64,000 nt of DNA, taken from assembly GCA_000230935.2 (NCBI GenBank), contig AGIQ01000003.1:186001-250000 (forward strand), read 5' to 3'. Position numbers and translations under genes: made by a program. Below the pieces are notes generated by a model. It was not told where the DNA came from and did not search any database. It saw nothing but the letters and a program-made list of their open reading frames with translations. Below, piece after piece: positions 1-8,803 of the stretch (within the stretch, counting starts at the first letter, position 1; each line of letters opens with the position of its first letter). This DNA is from Mycolicibacterium rhodesiae JS60 (GTDB lineage Bacteria; Actinomycetota; Actinomycetes; Mycobacteriales; Mycobacteriaceae).

Positions 1-38
1 ACGAGATTCATCAACCGCTCGACCTTGGATGTCGCCAC
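1..38 (-). CDS. pafB: PafB, first 12 codons only (runs off left edge)
   Basis: Reading leftwards from a GTG at 38, the minus strand encodes VATSKVERLMNL, which matches the conserved N-terminus of mycobacterial PafB. PafB is a WYL-domain protein that acts with PafC as a transcriptional activator of DNA-damage genes. It lies 45 bp downstream of the pafA stop in the same direction, as in the known pafA-pafB-pafC order. Only the first 12 complete codons are inside the window, so the identification rests on this peptide plus context. Confidence 0.75.
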   Translation of the reverse strand, partial: MATSKVERLMNL

Positions 39-83
39 TTTGAGAACCTTAGCGCGACGACGATGCGGCGCGCGGCGAGGGGC

Positions 84-1442
84 TCACATGCTGGCGATGA
101 GCCGCTTGACCCGCTCGTCGACCGAGCGGAAGGGGTCTTTGCACAGCACCGTGCGCTGCGCCTGGTCATTGAGCTTGAGGTGCACCCAGTCCACGGTGAA
201 ATCGCGGCCGGCCTCCTGCGCGGCGCTGATGAACTCGCCGCGCAGCTTGGCGCGCGTGGTCTGCGGCGGGGTGTCGACCGCCGCCTCGATCTCCTCGTCG
301 GTGGTGATCCTGGTCGCCAGGCCCTTGCGCTGCAGCAGGTCGAACACGCCGCGGCCGCGCTTGATGTCGTGGTAGGCCAGGTCGAGCTGGCTGATCTTGG
401 GGTCGGAAAGCTCCATGCTGTAGCGGTCCTGGTAGCGCTGGAACAGCTTGCGCTTGATCACCCAGTCGATCTCGGTGTCCACCTTCGCGAAGTCCTGGCT
501 CTCGACGGCGTCGAGCTGGCGGCCCCACAAGTCGACGACCTGGTCGATCTGGGTGTTGGGCTCGCGGGTCTGCAGGTATTCGACAGCGCGGGCGTAGTAC
601 TCGCGCTGGATGTCCAGGGCGCTGGCCTGCCGCCCACCGGCCAGCCGCACCGGCCGCCGGCCGGTCAGGTCGTGGCTGACCTCGCGGATGGCGCGGATCG
701 GGTTGTCCAGCGAGAAATCGCGGAACGCCACCCCGGCCTCGATCATCTCCAGCACCAGCGAGGCGGTGCCGACCTTGAGCATGGTGCTGGATTCGCACAT
801 GTTGGAGTCGCCGACGATCACGTGCAGCCGACGGTACTTCTCGGCATCGGCGTGCGGCTCGTCACGGGTGTTGATGATGGGCCGGGACCGGGTCGTCGCG
901 CTGGAGACCCCCTCCCAGATGTGCTCGGCGCGCTGCGACAGGCAGAACGTGGCGGCCTTGGGGGTCTGCAACACCTTGCCGGCGCCACAGATCAGCTGGC
1001 GGGTGACCAGGAACGGCAACAGCACGTCGGAAATCCTGGAGAATTCGCCCGCGCGCACGATCAGGTAGTTCTCGTGGCAGCCGTAGGAGTTCCCGGCCGA
1101 ATCGGTGTTGTTCTTGAACAGGTAGATGTCGCCGCCGATGCCCTCGTCGGCGAGGCGCTGTTCGGCGTCGATGAGCAGGTCTTCCAGCACTCGCTCACCG
1201 GCGCGGTCGTGGGTGACCAGCTGCGCCAGGTTGTCGCATTCGGCGGTGGCGTACTCCGGGTGACTGCCCACGTCGAGGTACAACCGCGCACCGTTGCGCA
1301 GGAACACGTTCGAGCTGCGGCCCCACGACACCACCCGGCGGAACAGGTACCGGGCGACCTCGTCCGGACTGAGCCGACGGTGGCCGTGGAACGTGCAGGT
1401 GACACCGAATTCGGTTTCGATGCCCATGATTCTCCGCTGCAC
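84..1442 (-). CDS. pafA: Pup ligase PafA
   Basis: PafA attaches the C-terminal glutamate of the small protein Pup to lysines of target proteins, marking them for the mycobacterial proteasome. From the GTG at 1442 the protein is 452 residues, the known mycobacterial length, and begins VQRRIMGIETEFG. The reading frame is open further upstream to 1553, but the PafA family does not have that extension. Carboxylate-amine ligase signatures are visible: the early IETEFG strand with its metal-binding glutamates, YLDVGSHPEYATAECD with the catalytic aspartate, and NTRDEPHADAEKYRRLHVI. It is homologous to dop in this window, and both share the NTRDEPHAD block. pafB follows it. Identification is very secure. 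Confidence 0.97.
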   Translation of the reverse strand: MQRRIMGIETEFGVTCTFHGHRRLSPDEVARYLFRRVVSWGRSSNVFLRNGARLYLDVGSHPEYATAECDNLAQLVTHDRAGERVLEDLLIDAEQRLADEGIGGDIYLFKNNTDSAGNSYGCHENYLIVRAGEFSRISDVLLPFLVTRQLICGAGKVLQTPKAATFCLSQRAEHIWEGVSSATTRSRPIINTRDEPHADAEKYRRLHVIVGDSNMCESSTMLKVGTASLVLEMIEAGVAFRDFSLDNPIRAIREVSHDLTGRRPVRLAGGRQASALDIQREYYARAVEYLQTREPNTQIDQVVDLWGRQLDAVESQDFAKVDTEIDWVIKRKLFQRYQDRYSMELSDPKISQLDLAYHDIKRGRGVFDLLQRKGLATRITTDEEIEAAVDTPPQTTRAKLRGEFISAAQEAGRDFTVDWVHLKLNDQAQRTVLCKDPFRSVDERVKRLIASM

Positions 1443-1558
1443 GACACCGAGCCTACTGGTTCGTTTGCGCCCGTGGTGCGCAAGCGGTCCGCGAAACGCG
1501 TTCGCAATCCCTGTGGATCGCGGAGAACGCGGGACCGCCGCGCATGCCAGCATGAGCC

Positions 1559-1831
1559 GTGCCCGAGCCGGTCGCCGTCGATCCCGCCGCGTTCGGTGCG
1601 CTCGTGGGCCGTCTGACCCGCACCGCTGACGACCTTTCGACGATCCCGATTCGTAGCCTCGACGCGTTACCGGGTTCTGCGCTGGGCAGTTTGGCGTTAC
1701 CCCGGCGTGTCACCGCTGAAGTGCGCCGACTCGGCGCAGCGGTACAGGATTGGGTTTGCTCGGCCCGTGACTCGGTGGACGAACTCGCTGCCGCCGACGA
1801 CGCCGGCGCCCAAGGTCTGCGGCCGAGGTGA
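1559..1831 (+). CDS. Small hypothetical protein upstream of DUF1023 hydrolase
   Basis: A 90-residue protein starting at a GTG, rich in Ala, Leu and Arg and predicted helical. No signal peptide or membrane segment is visible. Its stop overlaps the start of the next gene in a GTGA, so the two are translationally coupled. The pair resembles the M. tuberculosis Rv2078/Rv2079-type arrangement, in which a short helical protein precedes a long one with an N-terminal helical, ESX-substrate-like region. A role as partner of the downstream protein is inferred from coupling alone. No catalytic motif is recognisable. Confidence 0.7.
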   Translation: MPEPVAVDPAAFGALVGRLTRTADDLSTIPIRSLDALPGSALGSLALPRRVTAEVRRLGAAVQDWVCSARDSVDELAAADDAGAQGLRPR

Positions 1832-3540
1832 CGCACCCGGGTGTCGCCCAGGTGCTCTCCTGGCGACCCGAAGCACTGAGCGAAGTCGCCGACGCATGGG
1901 TCAGTGCAGCGGGACGGTTACAGGCGCAGGCTGACACGGTCGACGACGCGATGGCCGGCACCCCGGGCGCGTTCAGCGGAGCCGCGGCGGGTGCGGCCCG
2001 GCATGCGATCGGTCCCACGGCCGCCGGATTGCGCCGGATGTGCCAGGCGCTGATTCTGGCGGCTGCCGAGGCGCGCGATGCCGCTGACGTCATTGGCCGC
2101 GGCCGGGGAAGGGTGCTGGCCGTGCTGGCCGATGCGCGCGACGAGGGCTGCTCGGTCGCCGACGACGGAACAGTGGAACGCCCGCCCGCGCCCTCGCCGC
2201 TGCTGGTGGCCGCCAGCGGAGGATCCGGCTCGACGGCCCTGGCCATGCTCGATGTGCGGGCGGCCGAGCTGACCGGGGCGCTGCGGGACGCGCTGAGCGC
2301 CCTTGGCGCGGCCGACGCCGAAGCCGCCAGGGCGATCGACGCGGCGTTCGACGCCGCGTCGGCGTCGAACGCCGCGGTCCGGCCGGCGGCAGCCGCGGGC
2401 GACCCGGTCGCCGACTGGCCGCATATGAGCCAGGACAGCATCGCCGCACAGATCGCGGCCATGCCCCAATCCGAACAACAACGACTGGTCGAACAGAAGC
2501 CCGCCGAAGTCGGCAACACCGATGGAGTTCCCTGGCAGCTCCGCATCGCGGCCAACCGCATCAACATCGCCAATGCGATCCTCGACGAGCGCCGCACCCT
2601 CGATGCCCCAGAAGAGGTGAAGTTGCGCGCCGCCGTCGCCTCCACACTGGACCCGGCAGACGCCGAAAGACTGTGGGCCACACTGCATGTCGATCCCGTT
2701 CTGCGAGCCGCGGCCGTCTCCGCCTACGACCGCGACGCCCAGCGGCGCATCGAGTACTACGAGACACTGCTCGCCGACGTCCCCGATCCGCTGGACCGTG
2801 ATCGCAGGGTGCCGCGGCAGATTCTGGCGTTCGATCCCGACGGGCAATCCCTCATCGAGTTGTCCGGCGACCTCGGCCGGGCCCGCGCGCTGGCGGTGCT
2901 CGTCCCCGGTCTCAACACCACATTCGAGGGCTCGACCGACGATGTCGCCACCGCACGACGGTTCGTCGCCGGGTCCGGTGGCGACGTGGCGATGATCAGC
3001 TATCTCGGCGGGCGCTTCCCCACCGGCCCGTTGCTCTCCGGTGTGGCCGACGCCGCCGACCCCCGCTACGCGCTGCAAATGGCGCCTCGGCTGGCGGCAT
3101 TCAGCGAGGACGTCGACCGGCAGGCGGGGACGAGACCGGTTACCTACCTCGGACACTCGTACGGCGGGTCGATCCTGGGCACGGCGGAGAACTTCGGCCT
3201 GACCGCCGACCGGGTGGTCTACGTGGAGGCCGCCGGAGCTGGTGTGGGCGTGCACGATCGGCGGGACTGGCACAATCGCAACCCGGCGGTGATGAGGTTC
3301 TCCATGACCGCGCCCGGTGATCCGATCGCCCTGGTGCAGGGCATCCCGTTCGGACCGCACGGCGCCGATCCGGACCTGATGCCCGGTGTGCTGCAACTGG
3401 ATAGCGGCCGCCGCCTGACCGGCGAGCCGATGGCCGGCCCCTCGGCGCACAGCGATGTCCTCAACGAACCATCAGACGCCTGGCACAACATCCTCGCGGT
3501 GATCACCGGCGACCGCGAGCACATCCGGGTCAAGAACTAG
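1828..3540 (+). CDS. DUF1023 alpha/beta-hydrolase with helical N-terminal region
   Basis: A 570-residue protein from a GTG overlapping the preceding stop. The first ~220 residues are Ala-rich and helical, reminiscent of WXG100/ESX substrate-like domains. The C-terminal ~250 residues are a DUF1023 alpha/beta-hydrolase: AVLVPGLNTTFEG is the oxyanion-loop strand and TYLGHSYGGSILG holds the nucleophile serine in GHSYG. A histidine near SAHSDVLNE is a candidate for the triad. There is no signal peptide, so if exported it would use a non-Sec route such as type VII secretion (inference). A 9-bp inverted repeat follows the stop. The substrate is unknown. Confidence 0.85.
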   Translation: MTHPGVAQVLSWRPEALSEVADAWVSAAGRLQAQADTVDDAMAGTPGAFSGAAAGAARHAIGPTAAGLRRMCQALILAAAEARDAADVIGRGRGRVLAVLADARDEGCSVADDGTVERPPAPSPLLVAASGGSGSTALAMLDVRAAELTGALRDALSALGAADAEAARAIDAAFDAASASNAAVRPAAAAGDPVADWPHMSQDSIAAQIAAMPQSEQQRLVEQKPAEVGNTDGVPWQLRIAANRINIANAILDERRTLDAPEEVKLRAAVASTLDPADAERLWATLHVDPVLRAAAVSAYDRDAQRRIEYYETLLADVPDPLDRDRRVPRQILAFDPDGQSLIELSGDLGRARALAVLVPGLNTTFEGSTDDVATARRFVAGSGGDVAMISYLGGRFPTGPLLSGVADAADPRYALQMAPRLAAFSEDVDRQAGTRPVTYLGHSYGGSILGTAENFGLTADRVVYVEAAGAGVGVHDRRDWHNRNPAVMRFSMTAPGDPIALVQGIPFGPHGADPDLMPGVLQLDSGRRLTGEPMAGPSAHSDVLNEPSDAWHNILAVITGDREHIRVKN

Positions 3541-3551
3541 CGGATGGCTCC

Positions 3552-3592
3552 CCTCGCCGGCAACCGCATGGCCACCGGCCCGCCCGGCGAGG
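3552..3592 (+). terminator. Hairpin after DUF1023 hydrolase gene
   Basis: A perfect 9-bp inverted repeat (CCTCGCCGG at 3552-3560, CCGGCGAGG at 3584-3592) with a 23-nt loop begins 12 bp after the stop codon. There is no T-run, as is common for mycobacterial terminators. It separates the DUF1023 pair from the next plus-strand gene. Confidence 0.5.
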
Positions 3593-3662
3593 CGGCTCGG
3601 CCATTAAGGTGCAAAGGCGTCAATTCTCACTGTGGGGACGGAACGAGCAAACAGGGGGCATC

Positions 3663-5198
3663 GTGGCCGACGAACACCGGGCGGTATCGAGGCGAGATCC
3701 GCTGATCTGGCTCGGGGCAGGTGTGGTGACTCTCGGGGTCGGCACGGCGCTGCTGGGCGGGGCCGGTGTGGCGACCGCCGACACCGGGTCATCCCCGACG
3801 AACGGCCATCCGACGAATGCAACCGAGAAATCGGCACCGACGGGCCCGCCGGGATCGCGCAGCGGCCGCGGCGTCGCGCGTCCGACGGCCGGCATCACCG
3901 GCACATCCAAGCCGGTAGGAGCCACCCGCACCGCACAGCGGCCCACCGCGCTGTCGAGCCGCACGCGCGACACCCCCCGTTGGCAGGCCACCTCGCTGGC
4001 CGTCGCCACCTCCCTCGGCGCGGCGAAGCCCGACGCCGACGCTGTCACCACCGTCGCCTCGGCCACCGCGGCCGCCAGCCCCTGGGACACCATCACCGGT
4101 GCGGTCAACGGATTCGTCTCCGGCGTCAAGAAATTCGTCGACGACACGGTGGTCACGGTCAGCAACACCGTACGGGTCACGTCGGTGGTTGCCCTCGGCG
4201 CGGTGATCCCCCGGCTCTCGGTGATTCCGGGGCTTTCCCAGCTCGCCGACGCCGTGGCCCAGTTGGGACCGTCGACTCCGGCGTCGCGGCTGTACCGCAC
4301 GCTGCGCTATCTCACGGCCACCGACGCGGACGGCATCGTCGTCAACACCGTCACCGGCGCCGACAATCAGGAGCGGCTGGTGGTGTACCTGGGTGGGACC
4401 GTGCCGTTCAGCAGCACCAATCAGCCGGCCGTCGACAATCTCGTCGGCTGGAACGGGTCGGTGAAAACCAATCAGCTCAACGTGGTCCTGACCGCACTAC
4501 AGGGCGACAAGACCAAACCGGTGATGCTGGTGGGCTATAGCCAGGGCGGAATGGACGCCCAGAACCTCGCGCAGGCCCTCGCGGGTATGGGGTACAACGT
4601 GAAGGCGGTCGTCGGGTTCGGATCGCCCATCGTCCGCACTCCCGGCACCGGGTACGAATCGGTGTTTCTCGCCGACATCCTCGACCCGGTGGCCGCCTTG
4701 CGACAGGGCGGCGTGTCGGTCGCACGCGACCAAGTGTTCACCGGGATCTCGTCCAGCGCACTCAACCCCGGATTCGGAAATCTCAACGTCCACGCCCGCA
4801 TCACCACCTATGAACAGATCGGGCGCCAGTTCAATTCGGCGGCAGGGTATTCCGACGTGCGGCGGATCATCCGGCAGTTCGAGGATGTCAATGGTGCGGC
4901 CACGCCTGCCTTCACCGAATGGCTGGGCACCTGGAGCGCGGGCGGTGTGAAACTGCCCGCCTACGTGGTCTTGGTCAGCACCGATCCGGTGTACGGGATG
5001 ATCTCGGTAGGAGGCGGCCAGTGCGTTGCGACGTGGAACGAGGCGGAGCGGATCTCGAACACCGAGCGGTACGTCAACGCTGATGTGACCCAGGGCAGCT
5101 GTGTCGACAATCAGTGGCACGTGACGATGTCCGGCAATCGCATCAGCGGAACCGACGCAAGCGGTGCGAACGCTTCCTTCAGCGTCAAGCGACGCTGA
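3663..5198 (+). CDS. Secreted PE-PPE-domain-type serine esterase
   Basis: The GTG at 3663 is preceded at 4 nt by AGGGGG and is preferred over an in-frame start at 3609. The resulting 511-residue protein has an N-terminal RRDPLIWLGAGVVTLGVG hydrophobic segment ending near ATADTG, so it is a likely exported protein. A linker rich in Thr, Pro, Ser and Arg (about residues 40-140) follows. The C-terminal half carries the PE-PPE (PF08237-like) serine hydrolase pattern: VVYLGGTVPFS, then VMLVGYSQGGMDAQN with the nucleophile in GYSQG, then GFGSPIVRTPG. This fold is found in mycobacterial esterases and cutinase-like enzymes. Here it is not fused to a PE or PPE domain but to a signal peptide. It converges with prcA. 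The substrate is probably a lipid or acyl ester (inference). Confidence 0.85.
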   Translation: MADEHRAVSRRDPLIWLGAGVVTLGVGTALLGGAGVATADTGSSPTNGHPTNATEKSAPTGPPGSRSGRGVARPTAGITGTSKPVGATRTAQRPTALSSRTRDTPRWQATSLAVATSLGAAKPDADAVTTVASATAAASPWDTITGAVNGFVSGVKKFVDDTVVTVSNTVRVTSVVALGAVIPRLSVIPGLSQLADAVAQLGPSTPASRLYRTLRYLTATDADGIVVNTVTGADNQERLVVYLGGTVPFSSTNQPAVDNLVGWNGSVKTNQLNVVLTALQGDKTKPVMLVGYSQGGMDAQNLAQALAGMGYNVKAVVGFGSPIVRTPGTGYESVFLADILDPVAALRQGGVSVARDQVFTGISSSALNPGFGNLNVHARITTYEQIGRQFNSAAGYSDVRRIIRQFEDVNGAATPAFTEWLGTWSAGGVKLPAYVVLVSTDPVYGMISVGGGQCVATWNEAERISNTERYVNADVTQGSCVDNQWHVTMSGNRISGTDASGANASFSVKRR

Positions 5199-5236
5199 CG
5201 AAAAATCTCCGGCTGCCGGTCACCGGGCCGGCTGGG

Positions 5237-6004
5237 TCAGGAGTTTTCCTCAGCGGGCGGCCCATCGGCCGGCGCGCTGTCTGTTTTCGGCAGCAGCGCT
5301 TCCAGCGCCGAGCCGGTGATCCGCCGGAACGCCCGGCGCGGCCGCTTGGCGTCCAGAATGGCCACCTCGAGTGTGGCGGGGCCGAGCACCCGAGGCTCGG
5401 CGGGCGGCGTACTGCTGCCGCTGCCATTGATGCCGGCACGCAGCGCCTCGAGCGCGATCCCGACCGCATCACCGAGCGCGGCGTTCTCCGAGTAGGACTC
5501 CTTGAGCGCGGTGATGATCGGTTCGGTGGTGCCGCCCATCACGACGAAGTGCGGTTCGTCGGCGATCGAGCCGTCATAGGTGATGCGGTACAGCTCAGGG
5601 GCTTTCGTCTCGCCGTAGTGCGCCACTTCGGCCACGCACAGCTCCACCTCGTACGGCTTGGCCTGCTCGGTGAAGATCGTGCCGAGCGTCTGCGCGTAGA
5701 CGTTGGCCAGCTGACGACCGGTCACGTCGCGGCGGTCGTAGGCATAGCCGCGGGTGTCGGCGAACTGGATGCCACCCCGGCGCAGGTTGTCGAACTCGTT
5801 GAATCGGCCCACCGCGGCGAAGCCCACCCGGTCGTAGAGCTCGCTGATCTTCTGCAGTGACCGCGACGGGTTCTCGGCGACGAACAACACCCCGGAGTCA
5901 TAGGCCAGCACGACGACACTGCGGCCCCTGGCAATACCCTTACGCGCGAGCTCCGAACGCTCACGCATCGCCTGCTCAGGCGATATGAAATATGGGAAGC
6001 TCAC
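5237..6004 (-). CDS. prcA: 20S proteasome alpha subunit PrcA
   Basis: The structural, non-catalytic alpha ring subunit of the mycobacterial proteasome, whose N-termini gate the chamber and receive the C-terminus of the Mpa ATPase. It is 255 residues. The N-terminus MSFPYFISPEQAMRERSELARKGIARG contains the gate and the alpha-specific H0 helix. RSVVVLAYDSGVLFVAENPS follows in place of a catalytic threonine. The C-terminal tail is acidic and proline-rich. The GTG start lies directly after the prcB stop with no gap, so they form one transcript with pup and prcB. Unambiguous family match. Confidence 0.97.
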   Translation of the reverse strand: MSFPYFISPEQAMRERSELARKGIARGRSVVVLAYDSGVLFVAENPSRSLQKISELYDRVGFAAVGRFNEFDNLRRGGIQFADTRGYAYDRRDVTGRQLANVYAQTLGTIFTEQAKPYEVELCVAEVAHYGETKAPELYRITYDGSIADEPHFVVMGGTTEPIITALKESYSENAALGDAVGIALEALRAGINGSGSSTPPAEPRVLGPATLEVAILDAKRPRRAFRRITGSALEALLPKTDSAPADGPPAEENS

Positions 6005-6883
6005 TTAGTCCACCCGCGGGGCTTCGTTGCCGGGACCGTTACCGGGCCCGAATGTGTTTGTTCTGGACCGCTTTTCGATCACCTCGCGCGCCAGCGCCGA
6101 GATCCGCGCCTCGGGCACGTCGGCCGCACCTTCGGCCTCGATGGTGACGGCGGTCGGGAAGATGCCACGCACCAAGTCCGGACCACCGGTCGCGGAATCG
6201 TCGTCGGCGGCGTCATAGAGCGCCTCGACAGCCGCCCGCAACGCCGAATCGGCATCGCTGACACCGGAATACAGCTTCTTGATCGATGACTTCGCGAAGA
6301 TCGAGCCGGAGCCGACCGATTGGTAGCCCTCTTCCTCGATGTTCCAGCCGCCTGCGGCGTCGAACGACACGATCCGGCCCGCCCCCTCGGCATTCGGATC
6401 GTCGAGGTCGTAACCCACCAGCAGCGGCAGCGCGACGAATCCCTGCAGCGCCGCACCAAGATTGCCGCGCACCATGGTCGAAAGCCGGTTCACCTTGCCG
6501 GGGAACGTCAGCGGGACGCCCTCGACCTTCTCGTAGTGCTCGAGCTCGACGGCGTACAGCCGGGCGAACTCGACGGCGATGGCCGCGGTGCCGGCGATGC
6601 CGGTGGCCGTGTAGTCGTCGGTGATGTACACCTTCTGCACGTCGCGGCCGGCGATCATATTGCCCTGCGTCGAGCGGCGGTCACCGGCGATCAGGACGCC
6701 GCCCGGATACTTCAGCGCGACGATCGTGGTGCCGTGCGGCAGCGCATCACCGGGCAGCGCTGCGCCGGTCCCGGTCGGGGTCGGCAGCAGCTGCGGGGCT
6801 TCGCGCCGCAGAAAATCGGAAAACGAAGAAAGATCCGTCAGGGGTGAACTAGTGGCCAAGCGATCAGAAAACGGCCAGGTCAC
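6005..6883 (-). CDS. prcB: 20S proteasome beta subunit PrcB (catalytic)
   Basis: The proteolytic beta subunit, 292 residues. A ~51-residue propeptide ends at HG and is followed by TTIVALKYPGG, so Thr52 becomes the N-terminal nucleophile after autocleavage. GDRRSTQGN and the lysine of the beta-type core follow. Its GTG start overlaps the pup stop as GTGA and prcA begins immediately after its stop, which supports co-translation of pup-prcB-prcA. It belongs to the Ntn-hydrolase superfamily and is very secure. Confidence 0.97.
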   Translation of the reverse strand: MTWPFSDRLATSSPLTDLSSFSDFLRREAPQLLPTPTGTGAALPGDALPHGTTIVALKYPGGVLIAGDRRSTQGNMIAGRDVQKVYITDDYTATGIAGTAAIAVEFARLYAVELEHYEKVEGVPLTFPGKVNRLSTMVRGNLGAALQGFVALPLLVGYDLDDPNAEGAGRIVSFDAAGGWNIEEEGYQSVGSGSIFAKSSIKKLYSGVSDADSALRAAVEALYDAADDDSATGGPDLVRGIFPTAVTIEAEGAADVPEARISALAREVIEKRSRTNTFGPGNGPGNEAPRVD

Positions 6884-7074
6884 TGTCCGCCCTTTTGAAC
6901 ATATGCACGCACGAAGTCCTCGGCGTTCTCCTCGAGGACATCATCGATCTCGTCCAACAGATCGTCGGTCTCCTCGGCGAGCTTGTCGCGACGCTCCTGC
7001 CCGGCGGCACCGTTGCCAGAGAGGTCGTCGTCCTCGCCGCCACCGCCACCGCGCTTGGTCTGCTCTTGAGCCAT
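6880..7074 (-). CDS. pup: Prokaryotic ubiquitin-like protein Pup
   Basis: A 64-residue, intrinsically disordered, acidic protein. An N-terminal Gly run (RGGGGGEDDD) is followed by a Mpa-binding coiled segment (ERRDKLAEETDDLLDEIDDVLEENAEDFVRAYVQ) and the terminal GGQ. The final glutamine means Pup must be deamidated by Dop before PafA can ligate it. It is the first gene of the pup-prcB-prcA transcript and overlaps the prcB start. An 18-bp palindrome lies 68 bp upstream, in the gap to dop. Confidence 0.98.
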   Translation of the reverse strand: MAQEQTKRGGGGGEDDDLSGNGAAGQERRDKLAEETDDLLDEIDDVLEENAEDFVRAYVQKGGQ

Positions 7075-7141
7075 CGCTGCCTCCTGCTCGTTATCGGCGA
7101 CTATGTCGTGCCATTCGGCCGGGCCGCCGGTTCCTCCACAC

Positions 7142-7159
7142 TACCGGTCGCGACCGGTA
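7142..7159. promoter_or_regulatory. 18-bp perfect palindrome between dop and pup
   Basis: TACCGGTCGCGACCGGTA is a perfect inverted repeat with no spacer, in the 104-bp gap between the dop stop (7179) and the pup start (7074). It could be an operator for the pup-prcBA promoter or part of a terminator for dop transcription. A T-run is absent and the symmetry is loopless, so an operator is slightly more likely. No regulator is identified. Confidence 0.45.
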
Positions 7160-7178
7160 TTGCTCCCTCTAACGATCG

Positions 7179-8687
7179 TCAGGTCGTGAGTTGTTCCACG
7201 AGTTGCACTGCGCTGTCGACCGAATCGAGCAGCGCGCCGACGTGGGCTTTGCTGCCCCGTAGCGGCTCGAGAGTCGGAATCCGGACGAGCGAATCACCGC
7301 CCAGATCGAAGATCACCGAGTCCCAACTCGCCGCCGCGATATCGGCACCGAACCGGCGCAGGCACTCGCCGCGGAAGTACGCCCGGGTGTCGGTGGGCGG
7401 GTTGTCGACGGCATCGATGACCTGTTGTTCGGTGACGAGACGTTTCATCGACCCGCGCGCGACGAGCCGGTTGTAGAGGCCCTTGTCGAGCCGCACGTCG
7501 GAATACTGCAGGTCGACCAGATGCAGACGCGGCGCCGACCAGCCGAGGTTCTCCCGCTGCCGGAAGCCTTCCAGCAGCCGCAGCTTCGCCGGCCAGTCGA
7601 GCAGCTCGGCACACTCCATCGGGTCGCGTTCCAGCAGGTCAAGAACGTGAGCCCAGGTTTCCAGGACGTGTGAGGCGCGCGGATCGGGGTCACGGGCGTC
7701 CACCAGTTTCGCCACCCGGTCCAGATAGATGCGCTGCATGGCCAGCGCGGTCAACTCCCGGCCGTCGGCCAGCGCCACGGTGGCCCGCAGGGACGGATCC
7801 CGGCTGATCACGTGCACGGCGTGCACCGGCCGGGCCAGCGCCAGATCCGAGAGGTCGAGGCCGTATTGGGCCCCCTCCTCGATCAGGTCCAGCACCAGCG
7901 ACGTCGTGCCGACCTTGAGATACGTCGAGGTCTCAGCCAGGTTGGCATCGCCGATGATGACATGCAGTCGGCGGTATTTGTCGGCGTCGGCGTGCGGTTC
8001 GTCGCGGGTGTTGATGATGCCCCGCTTGAGCGTGGTCTCCAGGCCGACCTCGACCTCGATGTAGTCGGCACGCTGGGAGAGCTGAAATCCGGGCTCGTCG
8101 CCGGATGGGCCGATGCCGACGCGGCCGGAACCGGTCACCACCTGCCGCGACACCATGAACGGCGTCAGACCCGAGATCACCGCCGAGAACGGCGTCTGCC
8201 GGCTCATCAGGTAGTTCTCGTGCGTCCCGTAGGAGGCGCCCTTGCCGTCGACGTTGTTCTTGTACAGCTGAAGCTTGGCCGCGCCGGGCACGCTGGCCAC
8301 ATGCCGGGCCGCCGCCTCCATCACGCGCTCACCCGCCTTGTCCCAGATCACCGCGTCCATCGGATCGGTGACCTCGGGAGCCGAATACTCCGGGTGCGCG
8401 TGATCGACGTAAAGCCGGGCGCCGTTGGTCAGGATCATGTTGGCGGCGCCGACCTCGTCGGCGTCGACCACCGGCGGCGGTCCCGAGGCGCGGCTCAGGT
8501 CGAATCCGCGGGCATCGCGCAGCGGGGACTCCACTTCGTAGTCCCACCGGGTGCGCTTGGCCCGCTGAATGCCCGCGGCCGCGGCGTACGCCAGCACCGC
8601 CTGCGTCGAAGTCAGGATCGGGTTGGCGGTCGGATCGGACGGCGATGAAATGCCGTATTCGACCTCGGTCCCGATGATCCGTTGCAT
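7179..8687 (-). CDS. dop: Depupylase/deamidase Dop
   Basis: Dop deamidates the C-terminal glutamine of Pup and removes Pup from substrates. It is homologous to PafA. From the ATG at 8687 the protein is 502 residues and begins MQRIIGTEVEYGISSPSD, the canonical N-terminus. An open upstream extension to 8744 is not conserved. YVDHAHPEYSAPEVTDP carries the metal-site residues and the catalytic aspartate region, and NTRDEPHADADKYRRLHVIIGDANLAE matches the PafA/Dop core. It lies directly upstream of pup in the same direction. Confidence 0.97.
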   Translation of the reverse strand: MQRIIGTEVEYGISSPSDPTANPILTSTQAVLAYAAAAGIQRAKRTRWDYEVESPLRDARGFDLSRASGPPPVVDADEVGAANMILTNGARLYVDHAHPEYSAPEVTDPMDAVIWDKAGERVMEAAARHVASVPGAAKLQLYKNNVDGKGASYGTHENYLMSRQTPFSAVISGLTPFMVSRQVVTGSGRVGIGPSGDEPGFQLSQRADYIEVEVGLETTLKRGIINTRDEPHADADKYRRLHVIIGDANLAETSTYLKVGTTSLVLDLIEEGAQYGLDLSDLALARPVHAVHVISRDPSLRATVALADGRELTALAMQRIYLDRVAKLVDARDPDPRASHVLETWAHVLDLLERDPMECAELLDWPAKLRLLEGFRQRENLGWSAPRLHLVDLQYSDVRLDKGLYNRLVARGSMKRLVTEQQVIDAVDNPPTDTRAYFRGECLRRFGADIAAASWDSVIFDLGGDSLVRIPTLEPLRGSKAHVGALLDSVDSAVQLVEQLTT

Positions 8688-8803
8688 GGCCGCCAGCCTA
8701 CGGGGCCTGGGACAGGCGGTGGCGCGCGCCTCACGGGTGCACACGGCGACTTCCCGCTAGGGTGACCTCACCCCAGATGCCTCCACACCGGAGTCGCGCA
8801 ACG

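Noticed and set aside
63..1616. Long plus-strand open frame opposite pafA
   Set aside because: Antisense shadow of a certain gene in high-GC DNA, low-complexity composition, no ribosome site.
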